64,000 bases of DNA from Brassica napus (taxonomy: Eukaryota > Streptophyta > Magnoliopsida > Brassicales > Brassicaceae). Under the pieces are notes generated by a model. The model ran no database searches. It was given only the letters and a program-made list of their open reading frames with translations, and had not been told where the DNA came from. Of this stretch, positions 43,401 to 55,077 are shown one piece after another (position 1 is the stretch's first letter; each line of letters starts with the position of its first letter). The stretch covers positions 32,795,473-32,859,472 of the forward strand of contig NC_063449.1 in assembly GCF_020379485.1 (NCBI RefSeq), written 5' to 3'. Both the position numbers and the translations under genes were made by a program.

Positions 43401-46400
43401 TGAAGGTATCACCCTCAGCATATGGGATAATAACTACAGAATTAATCTACTCTTGGGGCAGCATAGGTATGTAAGCAGAAAGGACAGCTGATACCTTGGC
43501 AAATTTTCCACTGAAAACTGATATAGCTGTTTTCCAAAACAAAGGGATATGATGCACAAGCACAGCAGTCAACCTTTTGATGTATCTCCCCTTCAACGCA
43601 TCAATCTCTTCGCTGGGAAACTCCACTGATTGTGGGTCAACTTGAACTTCATTATTTTCATTAGAAGAGGCAGCATCTGACTAAACGATTTAAAAACACA
43701 TATTATCACCTATAGAAGTGAATCTCAAATGGTCTTCAAATGATATTTAGCTATTCTCGTTGTTGGACTCACATATGGAACGACATTTTGTTGAATCTGT
43801 TGCCACTTCGCATCCGAGATGGCTCTCTCATGAGTCTCATTCCGCAAAATTTCCACCCTTGCTTCATGGTCATATGTACACTTCTCAAGCAACCCGTGTA
43901 TTCTATGATTCTGGTAAATTAAAGAGCCCAGCAAGATGGCGTTATGGAGATAACAAAATGATTGTAACCAAAAGTGTGGGAGCCACACATGCTAATAGTG
44001 AAGAAAACAATCATAAAGGAAACAAATAAATGTTTTTTACAAGCTAAGCGCCAAGTCAATACTCAAAGTAGATCTATTAGGAAACTGGATACTGCGCAAA
44101 ACATAGTAAGATGAAGTAGAAGTAATCTTCGAATATACCAACCTCAACATTCAGATAATGCCACACAGGATCTGATTCGGGTTCCAGCTCCAGCAAAAGC
44201 CTCACAGTGTTTTCCAGCTAAAATGAAGCAAAATACAGTTAACTTGAATGTGTCAAGCCTGGTTTCTCGAAGTTATCAAGAGGAAGTATGCAGAAATCAA
44301 GTAAATGGATCTATAACTAAGGAAAAAAATTAGTCATTTTGATGTACAAACCTGGAAAAAAATTAAAAAGGAAATATTTTAATGCAAGTTAAAACTGATG
44401 ACAGCAGATAAGATGAACACGAGACTGAAATATTGACTTGATAGCAGTATTGTGCATTTGGTGAATATTTGAATGAAGAATTGTTCAGCGCAATTACTAA
44501 TTGGCACTAGAATTAAATGAATAATAACTGACATACACTTGTAAAGTCTATCTTTGGATCTTCCATTGACTTGTAAAGAGTGCCTTTAAATTCCAGCATA
44601 ATTTTCTCAACCTCCTCGAGTACACGCTTGAGTATATTTACCTGAAAACAGCTTGTTTTTCTATGTTGTCAAGAGCTTTGTTATGAAGTAAACAAAATCG
44701 TAGTAAAGGAAAAAGATTCAGTGCTTATAAGAAAATGAATAGCATTTGTCTCGAGAGAAAATTTAGGCATACGTGAGAAGGGAGAGCAATAGATTTCGCT
44801 TTCTTGTATTCTCGAACAGCCAAATCATATTCACCCTTGCTAATACTGTTACGAATGATACTGGGTAAGTTGAAGAGTGTCCGGAATCTCTGAAGCATTC
44901 CTTGTACAGACCTGATTTTCTCAGCTTGAGCCTATAAATAATTGTGAAAAAGGCTTCAAAACAAGTTGAATGAGCGTGGCAGCAAAAATCCAGAATCAGA
45001 CCACACCAACCTGTCTCTCAAAAAGAGGTTCAAATGCACGAGTGGCCCTTGATGTCACACTTTTCATACAATTGAACAGATGAGTAGTTCCTGACCCTTC
45101 TGGATCTGATTCAATCCGCTTCAGTTTTGCCTCAATATCTATTAAGAAAATCAATAGTCTAGATATCAGAATGATAGAAAAAGACAAATCATCCAGTTAG
45201 TGAAATAATATATACATACCATCAATTGTTGTTTTACACGAGACGAAGCAATCAAAATTGTCTTTCACCAATTGTTTCTTTTGCAAATTTCGACCCTTTA
45301 AGTCACTTTTCAGGCCAAGGGCACCAGCCTCCAAATCTGCTGCACTGGTGTGTTGGTGGATGCGAGAAAGAAACAGCTTCGGATCGAAATTATCAGAGAA
45401 GTAAATCAATTTCTCTGCAAATAATCCAAAGAGATTAATAACATTTAGAAAACTAGAAATAGTTCCATTCGATAAGCCCTCCAAAATACCGAAGTTACTT
45501 GTAACAGCTACTATTCAACAAGACATACCCCGAAGTGTGTTATCCACTTTCTCAGATTTTGATGGGCTGCCTGACCTCTCAGTGATTAATCTCAATGTCT
45601 TGTTGTCTATTATCCTATATAGTACACAAACTCATCGTCAGATAAGTCCTCCCATATCTAATGTCAGAGAATAAAAACCCTGACTTGTTTTCAAGGTAAG
45701 CAAAACAAATAAGAGCAATTACCCTAATTTAAGCGGGTCAATACATTCCATCCCACGAGGGAGTGACTGCAAACTAGTGAGAACCACTTTCTTGCCAGGT
45801 GCAGGTGACTTATCCTCTAGTTTCTGAACCACAGGTGCAGTTCTTGATTCCCGCATATCACGAACCCTACGTGCAAGCTGCCATAAAAGAATGTCATCGA
45901 AATTAACACGAAATGCACATCTCTCTAACTGAATTCCACATAACGTCATCCTTCTAACTTCTACCATGACTAATGACCTTGAGTTTAGGCTCTCTAACAT
46001 CAAATCCACTCAATAAACTAAGGATAAACATTCACATACCAACTTGAATCAAACAGAAAACGTACCTCAGCTTCATTGACGCGTTTCCAGCAATCAGGCT
46101 CCTCACCATCCCAAGCCCCATCATCCTCCTTCTTCGCTCTCCCTCCTCTCTCCCTCACATCGCTGCCTCTCCCTTTCCCCGCGCCACCACCACCCGTCTC
46201 CCGATCCCTCTCCAAGTCATCGTCCCCGCTCGAAATGCTGAGCAATTCCACCTCCGACTCATCGTCGTCGTCCATCGAAGGCTTCCGAACAGCCGCGGCC
46301 GCCGCGGATTTCTTCGGAGGAGCGGGCTTCTGCTGACGCGGCTGCTGCACTAGATTGGCGACGGGCTTGCGGGAAGAAGAGGAAGGAGGCTTCTGGTAGG

Positions 46401-46467
46401 TGAGATCTCTCTGAGATTGCTCCTTCAACGCCATTTGAAGAAGCTCGTCTTCGTCGTCGCTGGACAT
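40404..46467 (-). CDS. SEC5A: Exocyst complex component SEC5A, many exons
   Basis: This is a minus-strand gene with many short exons. Exon 1 is 46467-46066 (starts MSSDDEDELLQMALKEQSQR; low-complexity Asp/Glu/Gly-rich N-terminus). Then about 45877-45723 (LARRVRDMRESRTAPVVQKL to CIDPLKLG), 45615-45529 (IDNKTLRLITERSGSPSKSE), about 45407-45222 (EKLIYFSDNFDPKLFLSRIH onward), a segment near 45138-45012 (IEAKLKRIESDPEGSGTTHL) and about a dozen or more further exons. The last exon (40617-40404) ends with SPVNARPRRR. SEC5 is a core subunit of the eight-part exocyst that tethers secretory vesicles at the plasma membrane, needed in plants for polarised growth such as pollen tubes. I saw no stop or frame break in the exons I translated, but did not verify every splice site. 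Arabidopsis SEC5A is about 1,090 residues (from memory). Confidence 0.9.
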
Positions 46468-47688
46468 GATTCGCTGTTCAGATGATGATGATCGCTTGAG
46501 CTCTTCTAATCGTTGAGATCTGACGAGAGGTTTCGATTAGTTTCGGAGACTCCAGTTTTGTGATTTTGTGCGACTTTTTTTTTTTTTTTTTTTTTTTTTT
46601 GTTTCCGGATATATATTTGCAAAAACTAGAAATAAAGTTGCAAAGCTCTTGTTCGAACTTGTGAACTTGATGGTTCATAAATAAACCAAATTATTACTTT
46701 AATTTTGTATTTAAATAAAATAAAATATTTTTCTTTTACTGTCCATTTATTAAGTTTTGCTTATGTAATTATTAAACACAGATGTTATAAAATATTTTGT
46801 TAAGTGTCAGCGACAGAAACCCAAAGATATACATTCAAAATTTACACTCGATAACAAAATAAAATAAGTAAAATTATACTTCTTTAGTTAATGATGTTTT
46901 GTTCCTGTGCATATGTATTAAAAATTTTAATTTTCTAAAACATATCATTCAAAATATAATTTAAACTTTATTTATTTAATTATAACTAAGACGATAAAAA
47001 TATAATTGATTACATGATTTTTATAAAATTACGTTGATATGTAAAAACATTTTATATTGTGAGATAATAAAGTTACTCTATTCAAAATGAGAGAATATAT
47101 TATTTATATTAGAAAATTGAAAGGTAAATTTTCTTTAAAATCAAAATTTAATATTATCTATAATTTATATAAACATATATAATATATATAACTTATATAT
47201 CTATATGTAGTACTGTATTTTAAAAAATATTGAATTCATTTCTAGTGATTACTTTTATTTTTAAAATATTAGTATTATATGACTTTGCGATTTATTTAAA
47301 ATGAAATAAACCATGACCCTGCGATTTTGGTGGTTGACATTATGCATGAGTTAAGGACATGAGTATTGGTAGTTTTTTTTTACTGAATCTGTCTTATTAA
47401 AAAATAATACAAAAAAATAAAAAAAATAAGAAAATTTGGGAGAAGAGAAGAGAGAAACGTTTTCGTTTGAAAGATTCAAGTTAGTTTTTAAACATTTGTC
47501 ACTTATTTAGTGGTCTGTATTTATATTTATTTTTTTGTGGGTAGAACCGGTCCGATTGTAACTCGTTGAAGAAGCCGAATCCGATCCAATTTAAAACCCG
47601 GATTTAAGAAAAACAGGTAAAACCAGCTAAAAACGGGTAAAACTAATGATCCGGGTCAAATTCAAAATCTTTTTTCAAAAAATCAACA
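46468..47688. other. SEC5A upstream region
   Basis: SEC5A promoter and leader side (minus strand), with a long poly-T tract near 46577-46600 and then AT-rich DNA. Near 47545-47640 are aaccggtccg and aaaacccgg words, probably a scrap of the hAT-type family. No gene. Confidence 0.5.
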
Positions 47689-47697
47689 TATAATAAA

Positions 47698-50588
47698 GAG
47701 AGTATTGACCCAATATACCAAGATGGGTCGAAAATTTGCAAAGTACCCAATTCAGAAAAGAACCCACCAACACTGTTTATATTTGTGTGCCATCTGACAT
47801 TTTTACCCCTGCGTAGATTACACGTACGGGAGAGAAGGTGAAACAGTTGGATTTTACGATATCTCCGAAGTACAGATTGAATCGGCGTGAAATCTCCAAG
47901 TACAAGCTTAGGTTCCTGTTGAAGGGGTAGGTCTCCAGCTATCTCACCCCCATCCACTCGTTGTGTTAGAGAGGCGTGTAGAGTACAAATCGATATCTTC
48001 GGAAAATCGGTGAAAAGATCTAGTTGTAGCAGAGAATGGGGGTTCGTAAAGGTTATCCCCGAATGTTTAGGGTTTTCGATTTTCTATTTAAAGGATGCAT
48101 GCGATGTCATAAATGTCAACATGATTGGGTAGAGAGAAAACGAAGACTGTTAAAGAGAGACACAATAAGTTGGAGAACTCCTTTTACAATAGTCGTTATC
48201 CCTTCGTTTAAGGTTTGTACTTCTACTTTATTCTTTTGCCATTTATGGTGCTTGGGTTCAATCATTTATATTTATGTCTTAGTTTATATATTGATCTCAG
48301 GTGTATAAATTAACTGTTGTAATTTTTCAGATAACTAGATTATCATGGGGCAGCTTGTTAATCTGGTCGTTGGCGTGTGGGAGCAAGTTGGTAGTGGTGG
48401 ATGGTTGTTCTTAGAGGATCCAACTGAACGTAAATATGCGGCTGGTATCAGGAGAATCCGGCTGGTTCACCAGCGTCACTGGCGTCAGTATCTGGAGAAT
48501 CCGGCTGGTTCTCTCGTTCCTTTCTCTCTTTTGTCTCTTTATATTTTTGTTTTCTCTCTGCTCTCATACGGACCAGGTCAGCTGCAGTTAGGCCTCCAAC
48601 AAACATTGTGTTCTTAAATGTGTAGTCTTCTTTAATTAGACGGACAAGTTCATCCACCACGACGTCAACAACCTCGTCATCCCAAGTAAGGTCATCCGAG
48701 GAGTGTGATGTATCCTCAAAGAATGATATCACCTCTGTCTGCTAACATAAACAACCAAATATTATGGGTTACAATTCATAATAGTTACCAATCAGTAGTG
48801 GTGGTCACAATGATTTTTTACGGCAAGCTAACATCCATTTTCAGTGCACAAGTACTCTCTAATCATAGAGGTAACCGCTATTACTATCATTACAAGTTAA
48901 CGATCATTATCGTTACCAAATTAGCAGTGTTGGCTACAGAAGATACTATCTGCAAAATTAACCTTGTATGTGCTTGCTGTCTAATCCTATTGGTAACTGC
49001 TATATCTATAAGTATCAGCTAACAAGCATTGTAGTGAACTGAGCTACCAGCTAACAAACAACATAGCGACTATACCATGGTCGTAGCATCTTGATTACCT
49101 GACCTAACCACTAACAAACAACATAGCGACAGTTTCGTTTTATTCCTCTTTACACCACACCTCAGAAAACGACACCTAATGATAGCACCATACTAGTAGG
49201 AGCAAGATGAAAAATTAGCGGCCAAGCTGAGCCTAAATTCCAATAAGAAATTCTCATCTACCTTCCAAAGTTGAGAGGATACTACTTATTAGTGCATGCT
49301 AATAAAACTAATAGTTGTTAATTAGCCAGAAACTGACCTTTTCATCTTCGTCCAACGCTTTTACATGTGCTGGATTCACGCAATAGCGAACTGCTGCTGC
49401 AGGTGTGGCTGGTTTTATGACAGCTTCGTCTTCTTCCTCATCGGCTTGCGAGTCGCCGCATCCAGTTTCTGATTCAGAGTCTGACTCTATCACCACCACA
49501 GGTTCCGGCTGCGGAACCACCTCTTTTATCTGCGGCACTGCCTCCATGAACACAAGTTGAATAGCATCCAAAAACCCGGGTAATGCAACGCTTGTTTGAG
49601 ATAGTAGGATCTCATCTTTCTTCTTGATCCCAGTGACTAGCATCTCGAACGCGACCCTACCCCATGGGAATGCCAGAAATTCTTCCAAGTCTCGTATCAT
49701 TTCAACAAGCTCTGGAATGATTCGGGGGAAATGAGACGTCGGGAGAAGCACACGCAAGGCATGCATATTTCAATCGGGTCTTGCGGTTCTTCACTGCCCT
49801 TTTTTTTAGCATCTCTATTGCTAGATCTACGAGGCAGAACTTGAGTGATCCAAACAATTCTCCCCATTCAAGTTTCTCCTTTGTTGGATTCTTCTTTTTC
49901 CTCTTGTTGTTTTTAGGAGGAATCTTTTTGCAGTTGAGCCCGGTAACACGAGAAAACTCATGAAGTGACATCCTTACAAGCTTTCCGTCGAAGAGGAACC
50001 AAATCTCGTATTTTTTCTTCACACGGAGGATACAAACGATGACGAACTGGCCAAAACTACCGGAAAAGGAACGATTCTCTGCTTGAGATATAATCTTCCC
50101 AAACGTCCTATTACGAAAAAATTCGACCTCTTCTGGATCTAAAGCATCGAGTATGGTTTTGATTCTCTTGGGTTTGTGGTATGTGTTCACCCTCTCGCCG
50201 TTGGGTTCTTCACCTCTGGAAGTCTTAGATTTTCCATTTTTGGGAATTTTTAAGACTTTTCTCTGTATGTTGAGAGAGAATTGTAGATTAATGGCTGGAA
50301 AATGAAGAGATTTTGGGGAAAAGGACAGGTTTGATAGTGACTTTAAACAGCCAAGTATTGATAAACGTAATTCTTGCCTTTTCCTTTACCCCGTTTGTAA
50401 TTTTGAGTCTCGGTGAAGTCCAATGCATGTGATGTAGGTTAGCGTCTTAGGTTGTAGGTTCTGACAAAAAATCTAAGATATGGATGGTGCGAGTGTGTAG
50501 GGGTGTTTCGATATTAAAAAAAGTGTAACAGTGCAGTGGGTAATCTCTTAATTTTTCAATTTTTTGTGTGCACATAGCCTAAATTCTC
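47698..50588 (-). mobile_element. MULE carrying a DUF1985 (ULP-associated) coding remnant, KAONASHI-like
   Basis: Perfect 9-bp duplication tataataaa at 47689-47697 and 50589-50597. Ends both begin gaga (gagagtattgaccc on the left; gagaatttaggctatg on the right, reverse complement). About 45 bp further in, both share gaaaawtt...taccca. The 2.9-kb interior holds a decayed minus-strand gene with a DUF1985-type block and no transposase. In Arabidopsis, MULEs of the KAONASHI type carry ULP-like protease genes fused to such regions; here the peptidase part is not visible. Class assignment is inference; the boundaries are seen directly. Confidence 0.78.
48448..50190 (-). pseudogene. DUF1985-like transposon-carried gene, frameshifted
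   Basis: A first frame (from about 50190, GTG in a frame open further upstream without an ATG) reads KTILDALDPEEVEFFRNRTF, then LHEFSRVTGLNC and a Lys-rich stretch. It is continued after a one-base shift near 49766 by LLPTSHFPRIIPELVEMIRD, then EFLAFPWGRVAFEMLVTGIK and a Glu/Asp-rich segment to about 49335. The EFSRVTGLNC and FPWGR.AFEML words are typical of DUF1985 proteins in Brassicaceae transposons. A further exon at about 48732-48448 (DVVVDELVRLIKEDYTFKNT) may follow an intron. No catalytic His/Asp/Cys block of a C48 peptidase was found. The protein is probably not made intact. Function of DUF1985 is unknown. Confidence 0.65.
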
Positions 50589-50630
50589 TATAATAAATGT
50601 GCTTTCAATTATTATTAAAATTTAATATTT

Positions 50631-52626
50631 CATATTTAATGTTTGACTATCACTATTTAATTAGTTTTCTATTTAATTCTATTTTCTTAAGAAAGAATGT
50701 AAACAATAATCTTTTTTTGGCTTTCATATACTATTTTCATTTTTTCCTTATTAATAAAGTTTGAGACTTTAGTTGTAAGAATAAATAAATATGGTAATTT
50801 GAAAGATTAATCATTTGTTTTTTATCAATTTTAATTTACATAGTATTTACTTATTTACTGTATATTTTTAGATTTATGATTATTGTTTATTTTTGTAGTT
50901 AATAAAAAGAGAATAAAGAACATATCATAGGTAGAAATATTTTTTTAGATTTGAACCGATCCAACTAATTAACTAGTAGCTATACCGAATTAGTATCCGG
51001 TTCTGTTTTTAAAACATTGTCTAAATCTATTAAGAATGAGAGATGCATAGTTCATTGTTGCATTGGATAAGGTGAGACTGTTTGTCATTCTGCTGGATTA
51101 ATGTTTTGTTCTCTGTTGTTAGGTACCGTGTTGAAAATTAATTCTTCTAGGTGGATAGGCTATATTATTTTTTTGACTGAAGGTGGATAGGCGGCTATAT
51201 GGATGGAAGACATGCAAGAATGCTCCTATCATGAGGTAATGAAGCCGCAAACTAAAATAAATTATAAATGAATTTAACATGAGGCTCGCTGAGCTAGAAC
51301 ATGTTCATTGGCATGGCAATATCCAGAGAGGGATTCTCATAACAAAAATAATAGAAGATGAAGTAAGAGAATGAAAAGAAATTCTCAGATGAATTTAAAA
51401 AATTCATGAGAACCTCCAACACTACTTGTCCTTTGTTTTATTGTTCTTTTCTTCTTTTCAGATTAAATAATCAGGTGGTTTTGGCTTATTGATAAAAGAG
51501 TTTCAGCTGGAACTTCCGTTTTGGGTTCGATTTCTTTTGACTATCCGTAGACGGCTTAAGTGGACTCGTGGTGATTATTCTTAATGTTTGACTATCACTA
51601 TACATATTTAATGTTTGACTATCACTATTTAATTAGTTTTCTATTTCATTCTATTTTCTTAAAAAAGAATGTAAACAATAATCTCTTTTTGGCTTTCATA
51701 TACTATTTTCATTTTTTCCATATTAATAAAGTTTGAGACTTTAGTTGTAAGAATAAATAAATATGGTAATTTGAAAGATTAATCATTTGTTTTTTTTATC
51801 AATTTTAATTTACATAGTATTCACTTATTTACTGTATATTTTTAGATTTATGATTATTGTTTATTTTTGTAGTTAATAAAAAGAGAATAAAGAACATATC
51901 ATAGGTAGAAATATTTTTTTAGATTTGTATAGTTTATATATATGACTATATATACATTAAATTTTTAGAAAATAGAAAATCTGGTTCGACCGATTGAACC
52001 GATCCAACTAATTAACTAGTAGCTATACCGAGTTAGTATCCGGTTCTGTTTTTAAAACATTGTCTAAATCTATTAAGAATGAGAGATGCATAGTTCATTG
52101 TTGCATTGGATAAGGTGAGACTGTTTGTCATTCTGCTGGATTAGTGTTTTGTTCTCTGTTGTTAGGTACCGTGTTGAAAATTAATTCTTCTAGGTGGATA
52201 GGCTATATTATTTTTTTGACTGAAGGTGGATAGGCGGCTATATGGATGGAAGACATGCAAGAATGCTCCTATCGTGAGGTAATGAAGCCGCAAACTAAAA
52301 TAAATTATAAATGAATTTAACATGAGGCTCGCTGAACTAGAACATGTTCATTGGCATGGCAATATCCAGAGAGGGATTCTCATAACAAAAATAATAGAAG
52401 ATGAAGTAAGAGAATGAAAAGAAATTTTCAGATGAATTTAAAAAATTCATGAGAACCTCCAACGCTACTTGTCCTTTGTTTTATTGTTTTTTTTCTTCTT
52501 TTCAAATTAAATAATCAGGTGGTTTTGGTTTATTGGTAAAAGAGTTTCAGCTGGAACTTCTGTTTCGGGTTCGATTTCTTTTGACTATCCGTAGACGGCT
52601 TAAGTGGACTCGTGGTGATTATTCTT
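50631..52626. repeat. Tandem duplication of a ~1-kb unit containing SINE and hAT remnants
   Basis: Copy 1 is about 50631-51582 and copy 2 about 51603-52626, offset 972 bp at the start. Both start catatttaatgtttgactat and both end in a SINE fragment, gactcgtggtgattattctt. A 20-bp piece (aatgtttgactatcactata), itself a copy of the unit start, joins them. Copy 2 has about 70 bp that copy 1 lacks (about 51927-51992), including a gaaaatctggttcgaccg segment; aaccgatcc and gtttttaaaacattg words in both mark a hAT-type right end. Copies are otherwise nearly identical, so the duplication is recent. It starts only 34 bp beyond the MULE's target duplication. Confidence 0.9.
51149..51192 (-). repeat. Micro-insertion present in both copies of the tandem duplication
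   Basis: Repeat aggtggataggc at 51149-51160 and 51181-51192. The insert, minus strand, is tcagtc followed by A7-taatata. The same structure is at 52192-52235, so it predates the duplication. Confidence 0.75.
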
Positions 52627-52684
52627 TGGGCCTAGAAAGTCTTTGAAATCACGTTACGATTATAAAAAAAAAATAAAAATAATA
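52518..52684 (+). mobile_element. tRNA-derived SINE at the end of the duplicated unit
   Basis: Box-A-like ttggtttattggtaaaag and box-B-like gggttcgatt, then a short body and an A-rich tail (52663-52684). Its head lines up with that of the 1.6-kb retroposon at 29624 (shared tggtaaa, gctg.aacttc, gggttcgatt). Copy 1 of the duplication holds only the first ~105 bp (about 51476-51582), cut at the duplication joint. Confidence 0.65.
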
Positions 52685-54217
52685 ATTGTCTAACAAATTA
52701 TCTTTAAATATAGATTTATTGCAACCTACTCAATGGGATTTTTAGCAATGAGGTTACTCTATACGTCTAAAGTTTCTTATGCATGGCTTGATCTAGAAAT
52801 TTTTACTCTCTAGAACACATTCTCAGTTTCTAATTACATACAAAGACACTTATCACATGTCACACACTTTCTCTATGGGTAATGTTTTCCATACCCTCAA
52901 CTAAAGAATAACTACATATTTCTAACTAAACAAACCAAAACCACTTTCCATGCAACCAAACAAAAATTAAATAAACAATTAAAAAAAGAAACATTTATTC
53001 TCTCTTCAGGACCACTTTCGATTTACAGATTCACTTTCCCCAATTCAATAACCCTAATTTTTGAAATCCTTTCTTTCTTCTTCCTTAATATCGCATACCA
53101 CATGGATTCTTAATATTCGCCGCTTGATTCTGCATTTAGCACTCCATCTTTACTTGTTTTGTTCTAATTCCTCGATTTTCGTCTTTCAGTTAGTTATTTC
53201 GCTCATCTGTCTCGAATCATGACGAAATCAAAGTCAAAGAAGAAAGGGAAGCTTCCTTCGCATCCAGCCGCACAACAAAACGAAATCAGAGGTTAGTATT
53301 TTGTCCTTTTGTACTATTGTTTCATTGACAAAAAAAATTGTTTTTTTTCAAATCTCAGATTTTGCTTTAAATTGAAAAATAACTCAGGTTCCTCTTTCAA
53401 ATATAGGAACCCTTCAACATGATCCCCGTCTCCCCCACGAGATTATTTGCAACTGACAGGTACCCCAACAAGCATCTGGACAAGCGTCCACACTTCGTCT
53501 GTCCACAACACTTTTGTTTATATCCACATATATATATATCTTCATTTTGTGTAAGCCTCTTTCATCTAAGTTCTTTGTAACATCTTTAGTTCCTGGATAC
53601 CATTTTAATTGTTGTATCGTCTTCCTTTAATTCTAACTAGTTTTGTGTACATATATGTACATTCCCTTCTGTCCACACATACGTGTCTCTATTTACCGTC
53701 CACACGTTTTCCGCCCATGTCTACATTTTTTGTATAAATTTTAAATATAAAAATATATATGTGAAAATAGATGTTAAAACGTAGAGAAAAAAAATTGTAA
53801 TTTATTGTAAAAATTATTTTTATAAATAAACTACCAGAATAACTACTATAAAAAAACCAAGTTCTAACTAAAAAATCACTAACTAAACTAGACTTAACGA
53901 AATACACAATCACCACGTGAGACTCATTTTACTAGGCAGAGGGCATTAGATAGAAACAAAATCAAACTTATTTTGGTCTCCACTAACTAGACACAAAACG
54001 TTAAAACTTTTTTCCTTGTTTTAGTTAAGCCAATGAATGGTATATATGTCCAGCAGTTACCAGCTGTAAGGAGAAAGTGCATCTCCAGCACAAAGTGTCC
54101 TAGACAAAAATATGTCCCATTGGGTAATGCACTCCTTGATCTATCACTTTGTGTATGTATTATTCAAAATTCGAATTATGGTGTTTCGTTGGTATTACAG
54201 ATTATAATCCATTTCTA

Positions 54218-54258
54218 GGAGCAAGGTCTTTTAAAAAAAAAAAAAGGAGCAAGGTCTT
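54218..54258 (+). repeat. Micro-insertion: 13-bp direct repeat around tt-poly(A)
   Basis: Perfect repeat ggagcaaggtctt at 54218-54230 and 54246-54258. The insert is tt followed by A13, effectively a bare tail. Confidence 0.8.
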
Positions 54259-54338
54259 AGCGCTGAGCTTTACTTCAAGAATAAAGAAATGGGAGAAACT
54301 TTCAGTATTATTCCTACTAGTGCTATTACGTATGAATT

Positions 54339-54395
54339 TCTGTTTATTATTATTATTATTTTTTTTTTTTGAAAAAGGGCTATCTGTTTATTATT
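54339..54395 (-). repeat. Micro-insertion: 13-bp direct repeat around a 31-bp insert
   Basis: Repeat tctgtttattatt at 54339-54351 and 54383-54395. On the minus strand the insert reads tagccctttttc followed by about 12 A and taataat. Confidence 0.65.
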
Positions 54396-55033
54396 TTCAA
54401 TTTCCAGACAACAGACATCCATCCTAAACAGTTGGTTAACTTTGGTTCTTGGTACCAAAGAGGAGAAAAAGAAGGAATCAGCCGATGAAGCCGTCTTTTC
54501 CATGTGTCCTGTTATTTTACTTGTTTTCATAATTATGTTTTTATGATATTTGTTTTTATTTATTTTTCATATGTTTTATCATTTAACGTAGATATTACTT
54601 TATTCTGTAGTTCAAGAGTAATTAATTTTTCAGAATTTGCAAAATTTTGTCATTTCTATTTTTAAAGTATTTTTTTTTGCTATAACATTAGCAACTAGGT
54701 ACGATGATTAAATAAAAATCAGTGGAACCATACTTCGAGTGGTTTATTGAATAAAATGTAGAGTATAAGATTTAAACTTTTAATGTTTAAAAAACATCTT
54801 AAACTTTTTATTTTCAAAAAAAAACAAAAAAAAATTATCTTAAACTTTTACTTGTTTAGAATCTTTAGGCATAAGCATGTGCTCGGAATTTTTAGCTTGT
54901 TCAGAAAATCTTAACTATTTTGAATTGCCACTCTAACTCAGTAAGTGGTCAGCACGACAATATACAATGAACAATTCAAAAACTGTCAGCACGAAAGGTC
55001 CCACAAATATATAGGTACTTGGTTCGAGATCTT

Positions 55034-55077
55034 AAACTAAAATTTAGTTGGATGACAAAAAAAACTAAAATTTAGTT
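55034..55077 (+). repeat. Micro-insertion: 16-bp direct repeat around ggatgac-poly(A)
   Basis: Perfect repeat aaactaaaatttagtt at 55034-55049 and 55062-55077. The insert is ggatgacaaaaa, matching the insert at 35365 at a different site. Confidence 0.8.

Noticed and set aside
46076..46336. 86-codon Ser/Pro-rich plus-strand frame
   Set aside because: Antisense shadow of the Asp/Glu-rich first exon of SEC5A.
52760..54010. Possible Pack-MULE around the orphan exon at 53219
   Set aside because: The aactaaa-type words at both sides run in the same direction, not inverted, and no 8-10 bp target duplication could be found.
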